From: Pelargonium tetragonum
Taxonomy: Eukaryota; Streptophyta; Magnoliopsida; Geraniales; Geraniaceae
NCBI GenBank assembly: GCA_036897445.1
Contig: JAYMTL010000113.1
Span: forward strand, 1-64,000
Direction: 5' to 3'
DNA: 64,000 nt
Of the stretch, positions 35,700-49,559 are shown in pieces (the stretch's first letter is position 1; the number at the start of each line of letters is the position of its first letter). A program made the position numbers and the translations under genes. The notes beneath the pieces are model-generated. The model was given only the letters and a program-made list of their open reading frames with translations. It searched no databases and was not told the DNA's origin.

Positions 35700-38600
35700 T
35701 AAAACTGGACAAGAAAACTTCTCTTTATGATTGGTAAACCCCTAAAAATTATTGTTCCAATTTCGACTGCGGTAAAAGTACTAAAACCTGAATTTAGCTA
35801 ATATAAGGGCCTCTCGTTTTTAGAAAATCTAGCACTGCCCCTATGCAGAAAAGTCCTCAAGCTCTATTTCCCTTAGGGATGGGTCTTAAATTCGATCAAA
35901 AAAGTAGTATTCACCTACTACAGGAAAAAGTAAGAAAACTCCCCTCACTTTTTGCTTGATTTGAGACCGAAAAATAGAAAAATTATCCTATATGACAAAA
36001 ACTGGTTTTATCCCTTCTATTTAAATGAAATCCGGATCTTGCAACTCGAATTGAATAATCCTACCAGCTTGGGAATTTTTGATAGGAATAGCAAATATTA
36101 TACCCCGGATACCCAGAACTTTACATAACCGTCAACCCTTTTAATCTGCTCTAAACTCTACACAAATCTAGTCAAAACCTTATGAGATGGCTTTTTCTAC
36201 GGCCAGAGTTGAACTTCTAAAAAAGAGCTACCTAGATTTTTGGCATTTACTTGCGTTGTTAGATTCAGCTATTCTTAAAAGGGGGCTCTTATGTATATAA
36301 ATTAAGATACAGAGTCTTAGGTCTCTCTTACGCGACTCACTGCAGAAAAAGAAAAGCTTTCGTCTAACGAAATAGATTTTCAATTCGAGTAATCCCGTGG
36401 GGAATGAAAAATAGAAATTCACATATACTCTGAAAAGGGTAGGGAATCGTGATCTCCTCTTAGGCGGAGCAAAACTTTTGTTATGTTTTATATCAAGGGT
36501 ACCTGTATAAAGGGGCAGATTGGAACAAGATTTTATTCGCTAAACCAGAGTCACACGAAAAAGGCCATAGAATTGGTTTAACTAATGAAGAATTTGGTTT
36601 CTTTCTTGACCTCTACTCTAGCGGAGAGCCGAAAAAGTGCTAGTTTCATACTCAGTTATTTGAACCCCTTTTTCTATCATTTTCTATAAGTTAAATAGAA
36701 TTCCGGGGGATTCCCCTTATATTTATAAGAATTCTAGACTGCCTGAATATGTACACTTTTTGATGGCTCCCTGTGAACAAGGCGGCTACTATAATATAAA
36801 AAGAGAAGCTTTCTTACTAGTAAAAAAGACTCCTTTGGATTTGGTGAAGTAAATAAAGTTCTGTACAGGAAAGCCCCTGCCCATAGCGAGCGGAAGTCCT
36901 TGCAGGTGCGGTATCCTGAGCTGTCGTCTTTTACTTAGTGTATCATTTAAGAGCGGGCTCCCAGGGGATTAAAATACAGGCATTGCTTTTTGTCAATTTA
37001 AGTTGGAAGTAGGGCTTTTTAAGTAAAACGTAATCATTCGTAGTTTAGTTTAGGCTGCTTAAGATTTACGATAAAAAAGTAGGAAATTATTGAATCAAAG
37101 CTAAACTGGTAATATGCTGGGAATATTCGCTTTTTCTTAAGAATTCTCTGACATAACGGGATCGCTTTCTTGCGTTAAGTTAGTTTTGTGGCAAAAGGCG
37201 GAACCTGGGCTCCAATCAACTAAAGTGAAAAATTAGGGCTCTTATCCCGTATCTGAAGCAATTGAAGTTGTGTATTTTCTAAGACTGGGCTAAATTCTTG
37301 CCGAAATCTTCACTTTATATTATATGTGTAGAGGACCCAGAAATAGACCACAGAAAGAGATCCGTATAGGGTCCACTTAATTTAAGGAAGCCCCGCAGCA
37401 GGGTAAATACTAGATTCGCCGGGAAGAACTTAAAACCAAAGTTTTCTTAACTACTTTGAGAAATTTAAAATCCCTTTATTCATAAGCTAAAAATCACTAG
37501 TTTATAACTTAGAAAATTTTGACTCTGATTCATAATTGTAGTTAAATCCGGAAAAGATTTTTAAGAGAGCAAAAAGACTTTACAAAAGAAAAAAGGGCCC
37601 TTCGTTCCCATAAACAAAAAGGCTACTATACTAAAATAGGTCTAAGACAGCTTATCGAAGAAAATCCTGTTAAACCTATTTTTAGAATAGAACCTCAGCT
37701 CACGCCTAAGCATAACAGAAATTCCTAGAGGGATACCTTTTTTTAACAAGGTAAAGTGCTTCCCAACAAAAAAAAAGGATACTCGAGTAAGGAATTCGGA
37801 TCTCTTAACCCTGAAGAGAAAGGGATTTTTTAAGGCTTAGCTATTCTACAGTATAAGCAAATAAGAGTGGAATTTCTTAAAAACCCAGGTTTCCCCCCTC
37901 CTGAATAAAGTGAGTTTAATTACTTAGATCTCTTGTCTTGTGAAACGACGTCTAGATTCTTAGTCATTCAGTATAAACTGACTTAAAAGAATAACCTTAA
38001 TAACGGATCTAAACCCGAGGAGTATCTAAAGGTAAGGTGGGAGACCTTCCTTTTTCTTTCTTTTATTTATAGTGACACGCTATTGGAAGTCCCGTATATT
38101 ATATGAATCCGATAGAGCTTACATAAACTGACATGAGAAGTTATAGAAACCTTGTCCACAATAAAAACAAGAACCTAAATTCATTAAAATAAGGGAATCT
38201 TAGTAACAAGGAATTTCCAACTACTTTTATCTTAACCCCGGCCTTAACTGCTAAAAAGTAGGGGGGGTCCTTTTGCCAATTGCAATCTCAGAGGATGAAT
38301 CCTTCCTAAGTTTTAACTAAGCTCCTTTTTGGTTAAATTACAGAAAGACTAGCCCATATGAGGTACCCTAAAAACAAAAACTCCTGAAAACCCATTATAT
38401 AAAGGGAATACCCCAACACTTCTAGAGCCTTCCCAAAACACAGAGGGTGTAGCTAGATGTTTACCGGCCTTTGAATACAAGAATAGAAAAACTACGTGCT
38501 AACTAATTGTTGTAGATAGTTCTAAAATGAAAAAAGGCTTCTTTCAGCTGCTATTCCCTACAAGAAGGAAGATTTTTTATTAAAAGTTAACATCTATTAT

Positions 38601-39955
38601 AGCACAAGTCCCTGGTATATTGTATCCTAATTGCAGATTATATTGGGTTTAGAAGTTCCCACGAATCTAAATTCACTTATAAGCGCCGAACTGGGTCTTT
38701 AGTACTGCCACAGGAGTTCTAGACACTAAAGATTCCGAGTAAGACCACCTTAAACAACGAAAAAGCTAAATAAATTCTCACTGAGGTTTACCCGAAATTT
38801 CCTGAATAATAAAAATCCCGTTTAATAGGCAATAGGCATTATAAGAAAATTTTCTGAATTAGGAAAGTTGTAGAAAAAGGGTCCTCGAAAGCCCGCAGGA
38901 ATGCCTAAAGGATTCCTCACTATCCTAAGTTTTCACAGTATATTAAAATTTCTTTAGTCTTAATTCCGAAAATGCGTACTTACTTAAGGTTATTAAAAAA
39001 AGGAGAGGAAATCTATCTCTTGCTGCCAAAAATAGGATACCCGAGTTTTATAAACTAATAAAAATTCCCTTTTAGCTGGTCAGAGAGGTAACTTACCTGC
39101 CTGATTTTAGTCCAGAAATAAGAAAGAAAGGAACTAAGAATTCAAATAACCACAAAAAAGGTTAAGAAACAAAGAATCCGGCTCAATTAGAACAAGTTCT
39201 GGATCTTTTGAAGTGTGCTTTTTCCTATTTTGGTACCCTGTTAAAATATGCTTCATTTTTATACTTGAATTAGGCTTAAGCGTTTTCCGGGATTACTAAG
39301 CTCTCTGAGAGTTCCCAATCTTTCCTAAAGATAGGATCTTTAAGTGTTGATAGTAGCTCTTATCTTAGTAGTGTTAATATAAATGAAAATTAGTAATATG
39401 AGATATATCTAAAGTTCTACTCAGTAGAGTAAAACTAAGTCACCAGGGGGGAACAGCATACTTTTGTTCGGAGAAGAGCCTTAACAGTTTCATCTAAGTT
39501 ATGCAAAAGTTTGATCTACATCGGTGAGTACCTATTCAAATTCTTGTGTATTTGTTTCTGGACTGCTTAAACCTGCATCCGGTAGGTAGGTCCGTAAAAG
39601 TAAAGAAAAGAGCCTTGTAAAAAAGAAATTTTAGATGTACTAGCCCTATAAGGGCAAATTCTGTAATGTATCTCGAAAGACTTAAGTAAATATTTTAGAC
39701 TAGTAACCCCTATTAAAAAAAAAGAATAGCGTAAACCCAGGATACATTAATTCAGAAAGAAAAAGCTTAAAAATCATTTTATTGAGACATTTTAAAAGGC
39801 AAGCCTTATATAGTATAGTATTGATATACCAAGGGGGCTTCGAAACTAAGAAGCAGAAACTTAAGGATAACGAGCTTTATCTTAGGCAAGAAAAAGAATC
39901 TAAGTAAAAAACTCCCGGTAAAGACCTCCTTAATTAACCTAATATAAAGACTGTC
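35700..39955. other. Gene-free AT-rich background
   Basis: Stop-dense in all frames; the only frame of note is a 64-codon minus-strand one at 36228-36422 with no features. GAGAGCCGAAAAAG near 36610 starts like a group II intron domain V but lacks its partner strand. Confidence 0.55.
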
Positions 39956-39972
39956 CCATAAAAGAAAAATCA

Positions 39973-39989
39973 ACAGGATTTGAACCCGC
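39973..39989 (-). pseudogene. tRNA T-arm-like relic
   Basis: On the minus strand GCGGG-TTCAAAT-CCTGT is a complete T-arm (five pairs, two of them G-U) with a canonical loop. Further 5' on that strand, TGACCGAGGCAGCGC recalls a shortened D-arm, but no anticodon stem or acceptor stem closes. It shares the CGCGGGTTCAA word with the relic at 28488. The T-arm itself is well formed; the rest is not. Confidence 0.25.
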
Positions 39990-40038
39990 GAAAATTTTCT
40001 TCCTATTGCGCTGCCTCGGTCAATTCTAAATAAAGATC

Positions 40039-40073
40039 CTCATTTCAGGGGGTTGCAAGGCGACTGAAATGAG
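40039..40073. other. Perfect 10-bp hairpin with 15-nt loop
   Basis: CTCATTTCAG (40039-40048) and CTGAAATGAG (40064-40073) pair perfectly around a G-rich 15-base loop. No U tract follows, so it is not a typical intrinsic terminator. It lies about 50 bases from the T-arm relic. Possibly an RNA end structure or simply an inverted repeat. Confidence 0.5.
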
Positions 40074-40319
40074 AAATGAAAAGGTCTTATGGACCCCCTG
40101 GGTAACCTATATGACAACACCGATTTTCTTTCTCTATTTTGATTTGCTTTAGATAGTTATAGAGAAGCTCCTTGTGAACCAGCAGTTTCCTTACTAGACT
40201 GCTTCCGTTCCTCCCTATCCTGTTAATAAAATCTCGAATACAAAAAGACAAAGTCAGTTGAAAGTATCCATGTACTCCCAGCATACCTAGGCTTTATCCT
40301 CATAATCGAGAAACCTATA

Positions 40320-40750
40320 AGACAAAAGGGAATATACCTAGAACTAAAATAAAAAACAAAAACAACTAGACTACCTATTACTATCGGTTATAAACCTATA
40401 GAATCTTTTCTACTATCTATTAGAACTATTAAACTAGATATACACTAATCAGGTAGCCCCTACCTACTTGCCTTTCTGGCTTCTCTTACAAGTATAAGTA
40501 CAACTGCTTCCACTCCTTCTTCTATTGCTACTACTGAAAATACTAAAAGACAGAATAGAAATAGAAGAAAGCAAGTCATTAACAACTAAATAAAAAACAA
40601 TTAAACAAATCAAAGTCATACGAAGAAGACAGGTATCCCTGATAAAGACTAAAACGAAAGGTCTAGCTCTTAACAATTCTAATAAGAATAAGAAGGTTAC
40701 AGCTCCTACTGCTTCTGTTAATTAAAAATCGAGATCAAGAGTCTGATGTC
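40320..40750 (+). repeat. A+C-rich block with a diverged family A copy
   Basis: A+C-rich on the + strand. At 40661-40728 the order is TAGCTCTTAACAATTC, AATAAGAATAAGAAGG, then TTACAGCTCCTACTGCTTCTG. The triplet run and the AAG-rich run thus occur in the opposite order from most copies. A 70-codon minus-strand frame (40464-40676) is the shadow of this block. Assignment rests on words and composition only. Confidence 0.35.
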
Positions 40751-43700
40751 ATTAATTAGAAACTTTTATTCTATTAATTAATAAGCCCAAAGCTTGGCAA
40801 TAACACTTTAATAAATATCCGTAAGATGCGGAGAATCTCTTGAGGTCTTACTACTCTTACTCCAGGGTATTCCTATAGGAGCTTCCCGTCTATATAATGA
40901 AGTGGACCCGGTGGTACTAGAAGAAACATAAAAGCGCTCCCAATATAAAGTAAAACTTCAATTTCAAACGCAAAGGTTTTATCACAAACGAAGAGCACTC
41001 CTTAACTATGGAATTTACTTACAGGATTCCTTTCAAGTTCTGGGGTCCTCCCTTAATTAAGTATACCCGGAATTTCAACCTAAAAAATTCTTAGAATACA
41101 CAGGAACCTATAACTGAGTTTAGCCTTAGTTCATATCAAAAAGAAGTTTCTCTCACTTATCAGGCTTACTTACTAAATTCATGCACATTCTTAGTCGCTC
41201 CCTTAGGTATTATCTTAGTTAGATACTTGGAAATAAAGCAAAACTTTCGAAGAATGAAATTTCGTACCTTTCCCTGAGGCAGGTTTTTTTAACCCTTAGA
41301 TTGGAACAATTTCCTTAGAATCGTCTTGTTACAAACCCCAAAATTGGTGAAGCCCTTTGCCTTTTTCATTGCTTTGAATTTTTGGTAAATATTTTAAAAA
41401 GAGGTCGATCTGATGATAACGAACCCCTCCCATTTATTTAATAAAAAGAAAGTCAATTTCTGATATATTTTTTTGCCGGGAACTGAGAAAAAGACGGAGA
41501 ATGAATTGAGAAGTTTCCTGTAATACGCAGTTTTCGAAGTTTTGACTCAACTCTTTTTTTTTTAGCTCTAGTTCAGTAGTATCCTGGGCAGTTAGTTTAT
41601 AGATTCAATTCCGGGTTTGGTTTAAATAAATCCATCTGGTATACCTCTCGGAAAAAGGTTTCTGTCAGTACTGTAACCCCTTGTAAACTCTAGTTATCCG
41701 CGTCTTGTTAGAGGTTTTTATAGTAACTAACTCTACTTACTCGGTTACTCGGGAGAATCCTTTATATAACTTTTGAATTCCCCCACCTCGGAGGATTTTA
41801 TTTCATTTATTAATTGAAGTAATTTAAGAGAAAGAGCACCTAAAGCTGGCTTCGATTTATATAAATTACACTTGTTTTAGTAATCTTGACCATAAAAAAT
41901 CAGTCTTAAGGCTCTCGTTAACCGGCCAGTCTATAACTTAGAAAGCGGGTCGAATTCCAACATTTCGTAACAAAAAGGATTTCAATTTTTATTTCTCAAT
42001 ACAAGGATATCTTATTCTAACAAAACTAACTGAAATTCTGGAGTTTCTGATTCAATTTAGTTCAAGCCCCAGTATAAAAATTTTTAGGGCATAGTTACTA
42101 AGTCAAGATAAACCCAAGTTTCTTTAGTTACGGCAGCCGGGAACTTCTTAGTGTCATCTTTTATAGATTTTAGTCTAAGACCCTACAGGAAATTTATGTA
42201 ATATAGACCGGCAGAAGTCTGAATGCCTAGTTATCCTCTCCGTGTAATTAAGAAATAGGAGGAAAAGCCCCGGGTTTCTGGAACGGAAGACCCTTTTTCT
42301 TAAGTCGCTATCTCTAGCTTCATTTATTTGGAGTCATTCTGTCTAACAAACAGATTCTGAATATGCGAATGTTCAACTCTAAAAGTCAAAATCCAATAGA
42401 GCTTAACTTCAATTTCTTTTTATTGAGAATGTAGCAGCTAGTAAAGTCAAAAGGGAGAAAGAGTTCTAGTTTCTTCTTAAGCCTTAGTATCTGTATAAGG
42501 GCTCCGTCCATCGGGCCCGGTATCCCTCTGAGCTGTTCCTATTTAGTAAGGCTTATGCTATAATTAGTGAAACTTGATTAAGACAGCTTCTGCAAAAGGT
42601 TAACTTTAACCAAGAGTGGAGCCTATGCCTTGAAATAAGTAAATGAAACTTTAAGGTTCTGCCTTTGTCAATAAAACAAATGACCTGGGGCTTCCTAATC
42701 AAAGACAATGCTTTGGTTTTACTCGAGATATTGGTAAAGGGTGGGGAAAGTCACTTGTAGGGTAGTAAGAGAGAGATTCCGAGGAATTTGATACTTATAT
42801 GATCTAACTCTATGTGAGCCTTGGTGTGAATTTCATTTGTAAGGGGTCTATAAAAAATCAAAGTCAAAGAGCTTTTTAGTCTAAAAAACTTAGAGATCCT
42901 TAGCTATACTGAGTTAAAATTAGTTAATGTAATTAATTGTGCTCAATTCAGCTTCCCGAACAACTTTTGATTACAAATGGAGAGATCCGAAACCTCGTTA
43001 AGGAGTTCCCAGTATCCCGGGGCATCGTAAGAATTTCTCCCCCTGTTCAGGATCCCGGTAATTAAGAACTTTATAGCTATAGCTAAAATTTCATGTTCCG
43101 TGTAAGTAAAAGGGACTCTCTGCTAAGATTTTTCTTTCTTTTTAGCTTTTTATATTATATATAGCCCACGCGAGTTATAAAATTTCTTTTTTGTTACTTT
43201 CTGAAAGACTTTTTCTAGGTTTCTCTTCCTAAGGGTATGACCTAAAAAGAGGGGTGTAAGCCTAGTTTGATATAAGGATTCCAGCACTATCAACCGTTAC
43301 CCGAAACCTACCTATATTATATTATTCATTCTTTTTTCAATTAGGACTCCTTCCAGAAAGGGAGTTCCTTGATGAAGAATGGTTGGCTAGCTTTCTCCTC
43401 AATGGAAGTCCTATTTACTTGTTACTTGGCACCTCTTCTCACTTGCTAGAATTCTTTCTATGTCCCAGGCTCTCTTTTTCTTTTCCTAGGTTCAGTTTCT
43501 AATTCTAAAAGGGAGGGATTTCTGTATTAGCATTTTCAGTTAGCTGGGTTTCCCGTCGATAGGTCGGTTTTACAGGATATTCGTAAAAGTAGGTTCTGCT
43601 TCGTAATTGGGTTTATCTTTCCCTCTCTTTTCTTGGATTTTATGCTCCTTAAGTGGGGTTTTTTAGATAGAGATTTTTCTTAGTCTTAGCTGGATAGAGG

Positions 43701-44850
43701 GAGTCCTTGTAAATAAGGGTTTTTGTAGGCTATGGATCCGTTAGTAGAAAGTTTTTATGGAAAATCTTGACGGATAAGGATAATGCAATGTGTAGTAAGC
43801 TTGATTGTTTACACCTGAATTTCCGGAGGGCTTTTTTACTCGGGTTTCGTATGACAGTAAACTTGTATTTACAGGATTAGAAGATGGGAAGAGTTTGGAG
43901 CAAGCCGAAGGTCTTTCTAAGGAATCCCGTAGGCTGGTAAAAGCAAGCTTCTAAAAAAAAGGGAGTACGCTAATTGAAGAGCAAGCCAAAAGCATTTGGT
44001 AAGCCTTACAGGGGGGGGGTAGTAAGGAGTCTGCTTACCTTTTCTAAAACTATCGGAATTAGGTCATTCTCATGAGGTTTCATCCGAGACTCTCAGGTTT
44101 GACGAGTGAAAGTTTTTTCTTAGGAAGTTAGGATGGGAGGAATTTTCTAGCTAGGGGAAGTTCCTTTTTCTATATCTATTAATAAATGAATACGAGTTTT
44201 TAGGAAAGCGCCTATTTTGAAGCAAGCAAGTCAAAGAGTGATATTTAAAACGGTTAACGAGCGGGTAAGTCATGGACTCTAAGATGGACAAAAAGGAGGT
44301 TTTCCTCAATTCAAGAGTTGAAATGTATAAGAGGGATAATCCAAGCGAGTCGGGCTGTATAAAGAGCGGGTTATTGGGGATGCACAAGATAGATATATAT
44401 AAAGAGGCAAGCTCGACAAGGTATGGCAGGGGCTCTTGTTAGTTTGTGAAATATGTAAGAACAAGACATTAACGAGCAGGTGGTAAAGGTGTGGTTGCAG
44501 CTTAAACTAAAGTCAAGTGTTATTGATCCGGTGTAAGGCGAGCACTTTCTTTAGATAGAGATAGAAAGTTGAGACCCTTTCTAGTTGTTATAGAAAAAGG
44601 TTTTTGTAAATGAGTGGTTTTCGAGGGTACGTCTATTTCATGAAACCGAAGAGTTTCTTTCCAGATTGACAGGATTTGTGGTAGGATTTTGAAAAGTACT
44701 ATTACTTTGGAGGCAGTCAAAAATCAAAGTTTACTAAGATTTTGGATTCTAATTGAGTTGACACACGGGAGTTTGATCCATTGACTATAACTTTTAGCTT
44801 TGGTTTGAGAAGAAAAAAGTCCTCTTTAGTGAGAATTCCTTAGCCCTTAG
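40751..44850. other. Gene-free background, G-rich in its last third
   Basis: No gene recognised. From about 43550 to 44800 the + strand becomes G-rich, with a run of nine G at 44011-44019. Minus-strand frames at 44151-44387 and 44520-44720 are unsupported. One diverged GTTAATGTAATTAA motif is at 42923-42936. Confidence 0.5.
42923..42936 (+). repeat. Dispersed RGGTAATGYAATTAA motif, copy 4 (diverged)
   Basis: GTTAATGTAATTAA; differs from copies 1 and 2 at the second and third bases. Confidence 0.35.
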
Positions 44851-47800
44851 CAATGTATAAGTTAAAAAGGTTTATATTAGCACTTTTGCTTGTTATACTT
44901 ATATTATATTCTAAATAAGGTAAAACTCCATGTTGCTCTGGAATACTGGAATAGAAAGATTAATTTATTACTAACTTGAATAAATAACACCGGATTGCCT
45001 AGATAAAACTAGAAACCTGAACTAACGTCTCCCTACTGAGAGTAGATTCCCTTTTATCTTAAACCTATGTTAACTTTGAATCATAACCTAAATCATTTTA
45101 TATTTAGTAAGGTAGGGGGCTTACGGTGTTTCTATTAACTTTATTACTTCGACATTACAGAAGGATATGTACAAGGTTTCGAGTCGACAAAACACCCTAT
45201 TTACAGAACCTACTTTGATCCTTGAAGTAACTGATTCGTCAGATACAAAAATGACCTATATACTAAAAAAGGTTTCTATCCTTTACTATAGTAAAACAAA
45301 TTTTCATACTTATTTCGATACCCAGAACTTGCTGAGTCTGTATCCTGTGCCTACTACCCAAACCGCTGTTCTTAGCTATACCACCTGTCTTCTTAAAAAG
45401 AGATAAACTTATACTTGTCTTGATAGCTTTCTTATGAGCTAAATCTTTCAGAGTCTTCTTATTGTACCTAGTATTCCCTGTCCAAAACTATGGGATCTCC
45501 ATGGTATTCTAAGTTAGTATGCTTGGAATCTATTATTATACTAAACTTCTTATTAGAGAAACCTTTAACAGCAAATCATTTTACTAGAAAACGAGCCAGC
45601 CTCTCTTTCCTTTAGAGGACTTGGAAATCTGTCCCTTAAAAATGCATAGAAATCTCAAAATAGGACTCACTTTAGAAAAATGACAGCATCAAGCGGCAGT
45701 GCGGCAGTCAGGTAGCTTACGCTTCTCATTTTAGTCTTAGGATCTTTCCCTAAGCAGTAAGGGGCGGCTACCTTCTCCCTTTAGAACAGTTCTCTTTCTT
45801 AACTTAAAATACAGGAGCTTCTTTAGTTTTATTTTATCGTCGGAAGGGTTTTGCCTGGTTGCTTGGATCAGTCAGAGTGTCAATTGGTATCACATCTTTT
45901 ATCAAAAGGTCGGGTAGTTCAAAGTCTTTCAGTTCCTCAGATCAAAGTTCGATTCATAAGTACTTTAGTCTAACTCTGAACATGATTTTTCATTGTAAAG
46001 GTCTGTCCTCGGTACAGGGTTCAAGTCCGATTCAACTCTGTTTGAAAAGTGACTTTTTTAGTCTTTGTTGAGTTTTAGAGCAAAAGAGTTTTGATTTTGC
46101 GAGTCGATTTGATATAAAGATTCTTCCCTAAAATCTTTCTGTAGAAGAGGATGTTTTTGTTAAGGCGTGGGTTATACCGTGATAGAACTGTCTGAGTAAA
46201 GCTAGATTTATTGGAGAAGTCCTTAATTCATTTCGGTGTATAGACAAGTTTTAAATAAAAAAAAAAAAGAACAAAGAAGGGAAAACTCCATGTAGTCAGT
46301 TCCTTTTTCTGGCAAATAGATATACGCTTCCCTAAAACTTACAAGTCAAGTGAAGAATAGGGTTAAACTCTAAATGAAAGGGAAGCTTCCTACTAATAAA
46401 AGTGTCAGGAACTTTTATACTCTTCTAAATGAAAAGTGAAATAGCTCCATGGGTCGCTTTGGGTCGGCCGCAATCCTAAGAGGGTGATTACAAAAAGACT
46501 CGTAACCAAAAGCTTTCGCTATAAATCCGAGGGGCAATATAAGGAATTTTTTTCAATTACAAGGCGAGGCCCTTCGTCAAAGAATAGGGCTTTATAAGGG
46601 GCTTATTAAGATTAAAAAGGTTACCTGCCGAAACTCGTGGAGTTCCCCCCTTTTCTAACTAAGCCCTTGGTAATTTAACGGGACATAGTCTATCCTTTAG
46701 TTAGTATAGTCTTTGTCTTACTTTAGTTTAGTAGAGAAACTAAGATTATTCAACAGGGTTACTTATTAAAATCTAGCCACTCACTTTATAATAGACAGAC
46801 AAAGCTTTTTATAACAAGCTAGCTTAGAGTTCGCCATTATGGAGATGCGTATTACTGATTCTGAGTATTCTCCTCAATCGCTTTTGTCCTTTAAGCAGTA
46901 ACTAACCAAATAGCAAGCAGGGGGATACTCTATTTAACTACTTCCTAAAAGGCTTTGATACTTTTAAAAAATTCATAGCACAAACTCACTAAGGGTTCAT
47001 CTCTTAGAGTATATTATATAAGTTCTCGAATATCCTACTCTTGCGTCTGAAATCCTTGCTTATGGCTACAAAGTCTGTAAGCTGGAGTAGGGTTAAAACT
47101 TAAGGTTAGGGGACTTGTTAATTTAAGAAGGATCTAAAATTGGTGGGCCTTGCCTTTTGCGCTATACGCACGAACTATGACTTAGACTTTGTTATGAAAC
47201 TAAGAATAAGAAAGCTTTACCCATGACTAGCGACTATGCCTTGAAAGGAGAAAAAGTTCTTTCTTTTTTGGACTGCCAACCCGTTTTCATTTATACTGTA
47301 AATTTCTTTACTTATTGAGTTTTTAAGGGTCTCCCGTATCTTGTCCGATTCTTTTGATCAATATTGCTTAATAATACTTGAGTTTTAGTATTTGTGTCAC
47401 ACCCAGATTATCCCTTCAGGGCACCCCTTTAGAACCAAACCCCGTCTCGGTTAAATTCGAATACTGAACGCTGGGGATTCTGGTAAACCGAAAAAGTCTG
47501 TTTAAGTTGTTTTGTAAATAAATTTGAATCTAAATCCGTTCACTGCCCGGCTTTTGCGTTATCCAAAGAAGCTACAACAAACTGAAAAGGGTACATGTTT
47601 CAATCAAGTAGAGGATCCTAAAGCGGGCTTACTAATCCCATAATAACTCTGGAATTATCTTAAAGATTAAACTTAAAAAAGAAGCTTACCTTCTCTCTTT
47701 ATTAGACCCAGACTCCAAGCCTTTGAGTACAGATATTACTAAAATGAATTAAAAACCCCAAAATTAGGTTTAGCCCTCAAGAAATGCGTTACCCCTTATA

Positions 47801-48780
47801 TCTTTCCTTTTCTTTACGAAGTTTTATACTCATCTTGAACAGAAAATTCCTATGGTTAAGTACCCGGGGAGAATCCCGTAGTAAAAGCCTCTTACACTTG
47901 TAGGAATAACACAAAGTATAAAAAGAAAAGAACCTAGCTTTACCACATTTTATGAGCATACAAAAAGGTCTATCTTTTGTTAAGAGCAATGGGTTTCTAT
48001 ATAACTGCATATTAAATATTCAAAAAGTAACTAGTCACAGTTTTTTTTAAGGAAAATTAGGTTTATACTCCAAGAAATTAGAAGTATATAAGTGTATACT
48101 CCCTCTGGATTTACTTTATAGTATAGTACACTACCTGGGTTTCCAATCCAATAGGGATATCCATTTAACAAGGACTACTATCATGAAATAAAAAGGGAAA
48201 TTTTGTGCCTTCGTAATATAAATTTGAAAAGAGATTGCTCGATTAAAAGTACTCCTAGTGTCTAAAAGCAGAAGACTGAATATGAAGCGGAGACAGTAAC
48301 GAAAACACTTGAAAAAAAAAAACGTATACTTTTTAGAACCCTTAAATAAAGATTTTTAAGCTTTAATCAATACTGCATCCCCCCGCATAAAAAGCCTAAT
48401 CTTAAGTATTCTAAAGGTTCTTTTTTCCTATATAGCTGCCTTGCCAGTTTTTAACTCGTTGTCCAAAAGGTTATAAACTTCGTGAAATAGTTTACATTTA
48501 ATAAGGAAATCCTGATTAGCTTGTAATTAGAACCGAAATTCCTTGGAAAGCCCTTCTTTTGAAATCTACTAGACTATAAACTGGGAGAGCAAAGCCCCCT
48601 TTTTGAAAAGCAACCCCAGGTCAAACTAGGAAATCTCTATCTTTGTCAAACCTATTAGAGCAAGTCAATAAGAAACTATTCTCCTAATTTATAGCGTGAC
48701 AAAGAGACTGGCAACGCGCAACTCCTTAAATTACAGGAAACCCAGGACTTTCCAATCAATTCATAAAGGCTAATCAAAAA
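44851..48780. other. Gene-free AT-rich background
   Basis: No supported gene. The 79-codon forward frame at 45167-45406 contains a TGAGTCTGTAT word and has an A+C-leaning composition, so it may belong to the asymmetric blocks. TTCGATTC-like words near 45950 and 46020 do not form T-arms. A run of 12 A lies at about 46257-46268. Confidence 0.5.
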
Positions 48781-48804
48781 GAATTTGAGATGAAAGAGAA
48801 CGCG

Positions 48805-48880
48805 GCTAAAATCACTATCTAGAACTAGAATGTCAATCATTTGCTGTTGAGTTCTTAACCCCTTATTCAGCCTATTTACC
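48805..48880 (+). repeat. Family B copy, extended match to 63923-63995
   Basis: GCTAAAATCACTATCTAGAA at 48805-48824 matches 63923-63942 at 19 of 20 bases. It is followed by the family B word (48825-48848) and a looser match through CTTATTC. On the minus strand this copy encodes TQQQMIDILVLDSDFSRVL inside a 74-codon frame (48676-48900). The 63.9 kb copy, read the same way, gives TAVDILDSGFSIV. Conservation of DIL--DS-FS may reflect either shared DNA or a former minus-strand coding region. No family recognised. Confidence 0.5.
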
Positions 48881-49559
48881 ACTGGGTTTGACTTTTTCAT
48901 TTGGAATTCTTATATACTTGAATCTACTCTACTGCTTCTTTTATTTAGACCTATACTCCCCTCTTTATGTTTTACTTTATACTTGGAAACCTAAAAAGAA
49001 CTGCTGCATCTTCGCTTGATAAACTGACTTCTTGACTTATATGGGCTCTGCCTTGCCCATGAGCCTGACTCACAGCTATTATGTGACTCTCTATCCCACT
49101 TACTAGAAACACAAACTGAACCTTAAGCCCTTTGACTGATTATAGCTAGACCTTAACTCACTATCCCTTACTATAGAATAGACTCACCACCTTACTGAAT
49201 ATCCAGAACCAGAAACCTTGAAACACGGGTTCTAATCCTATCAAACTTCCTTGGCTTACTGCCAAACCTATCAATATCTTCCTTTTTCTATAATCACTGA
49301 AAAGCTCTCACCTTTTTAGAATAGAGAACAGAATATAGAAGGGATTAAAAAAAGGTTCCTATCATATAGGATAAACTTCGTTTCAAACTTGTCTATTTCA
49401 GAGTTCTTAGACTTTTATACATTTTACACGTAGGAGAATGCCCTTTTATTGAACTTGATACCGGCTCTACTTTATTCATTTTCGGATAGGGAGAATCCTA
49501 CTTTTTTCAATATCTCTTTCTATATCAACTTTATCAAAAAGAGAGAAGACCGGTCAGGC

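Noticed and set aside
36605-36645. GAGAGCCG start resembling intron domain V
   Set aside because: The complementary GTACGGTTC strand does not follow.
44011-44019. Run of nine G
   Set aside because: Isolated homopolymer; could be a sequencing or slippage feature and has no structure around it.
45945-46040. TTCGATT and TTCAAGT loops resembling T-loops
   Set aside because: The flanking five-base stems do not pair.
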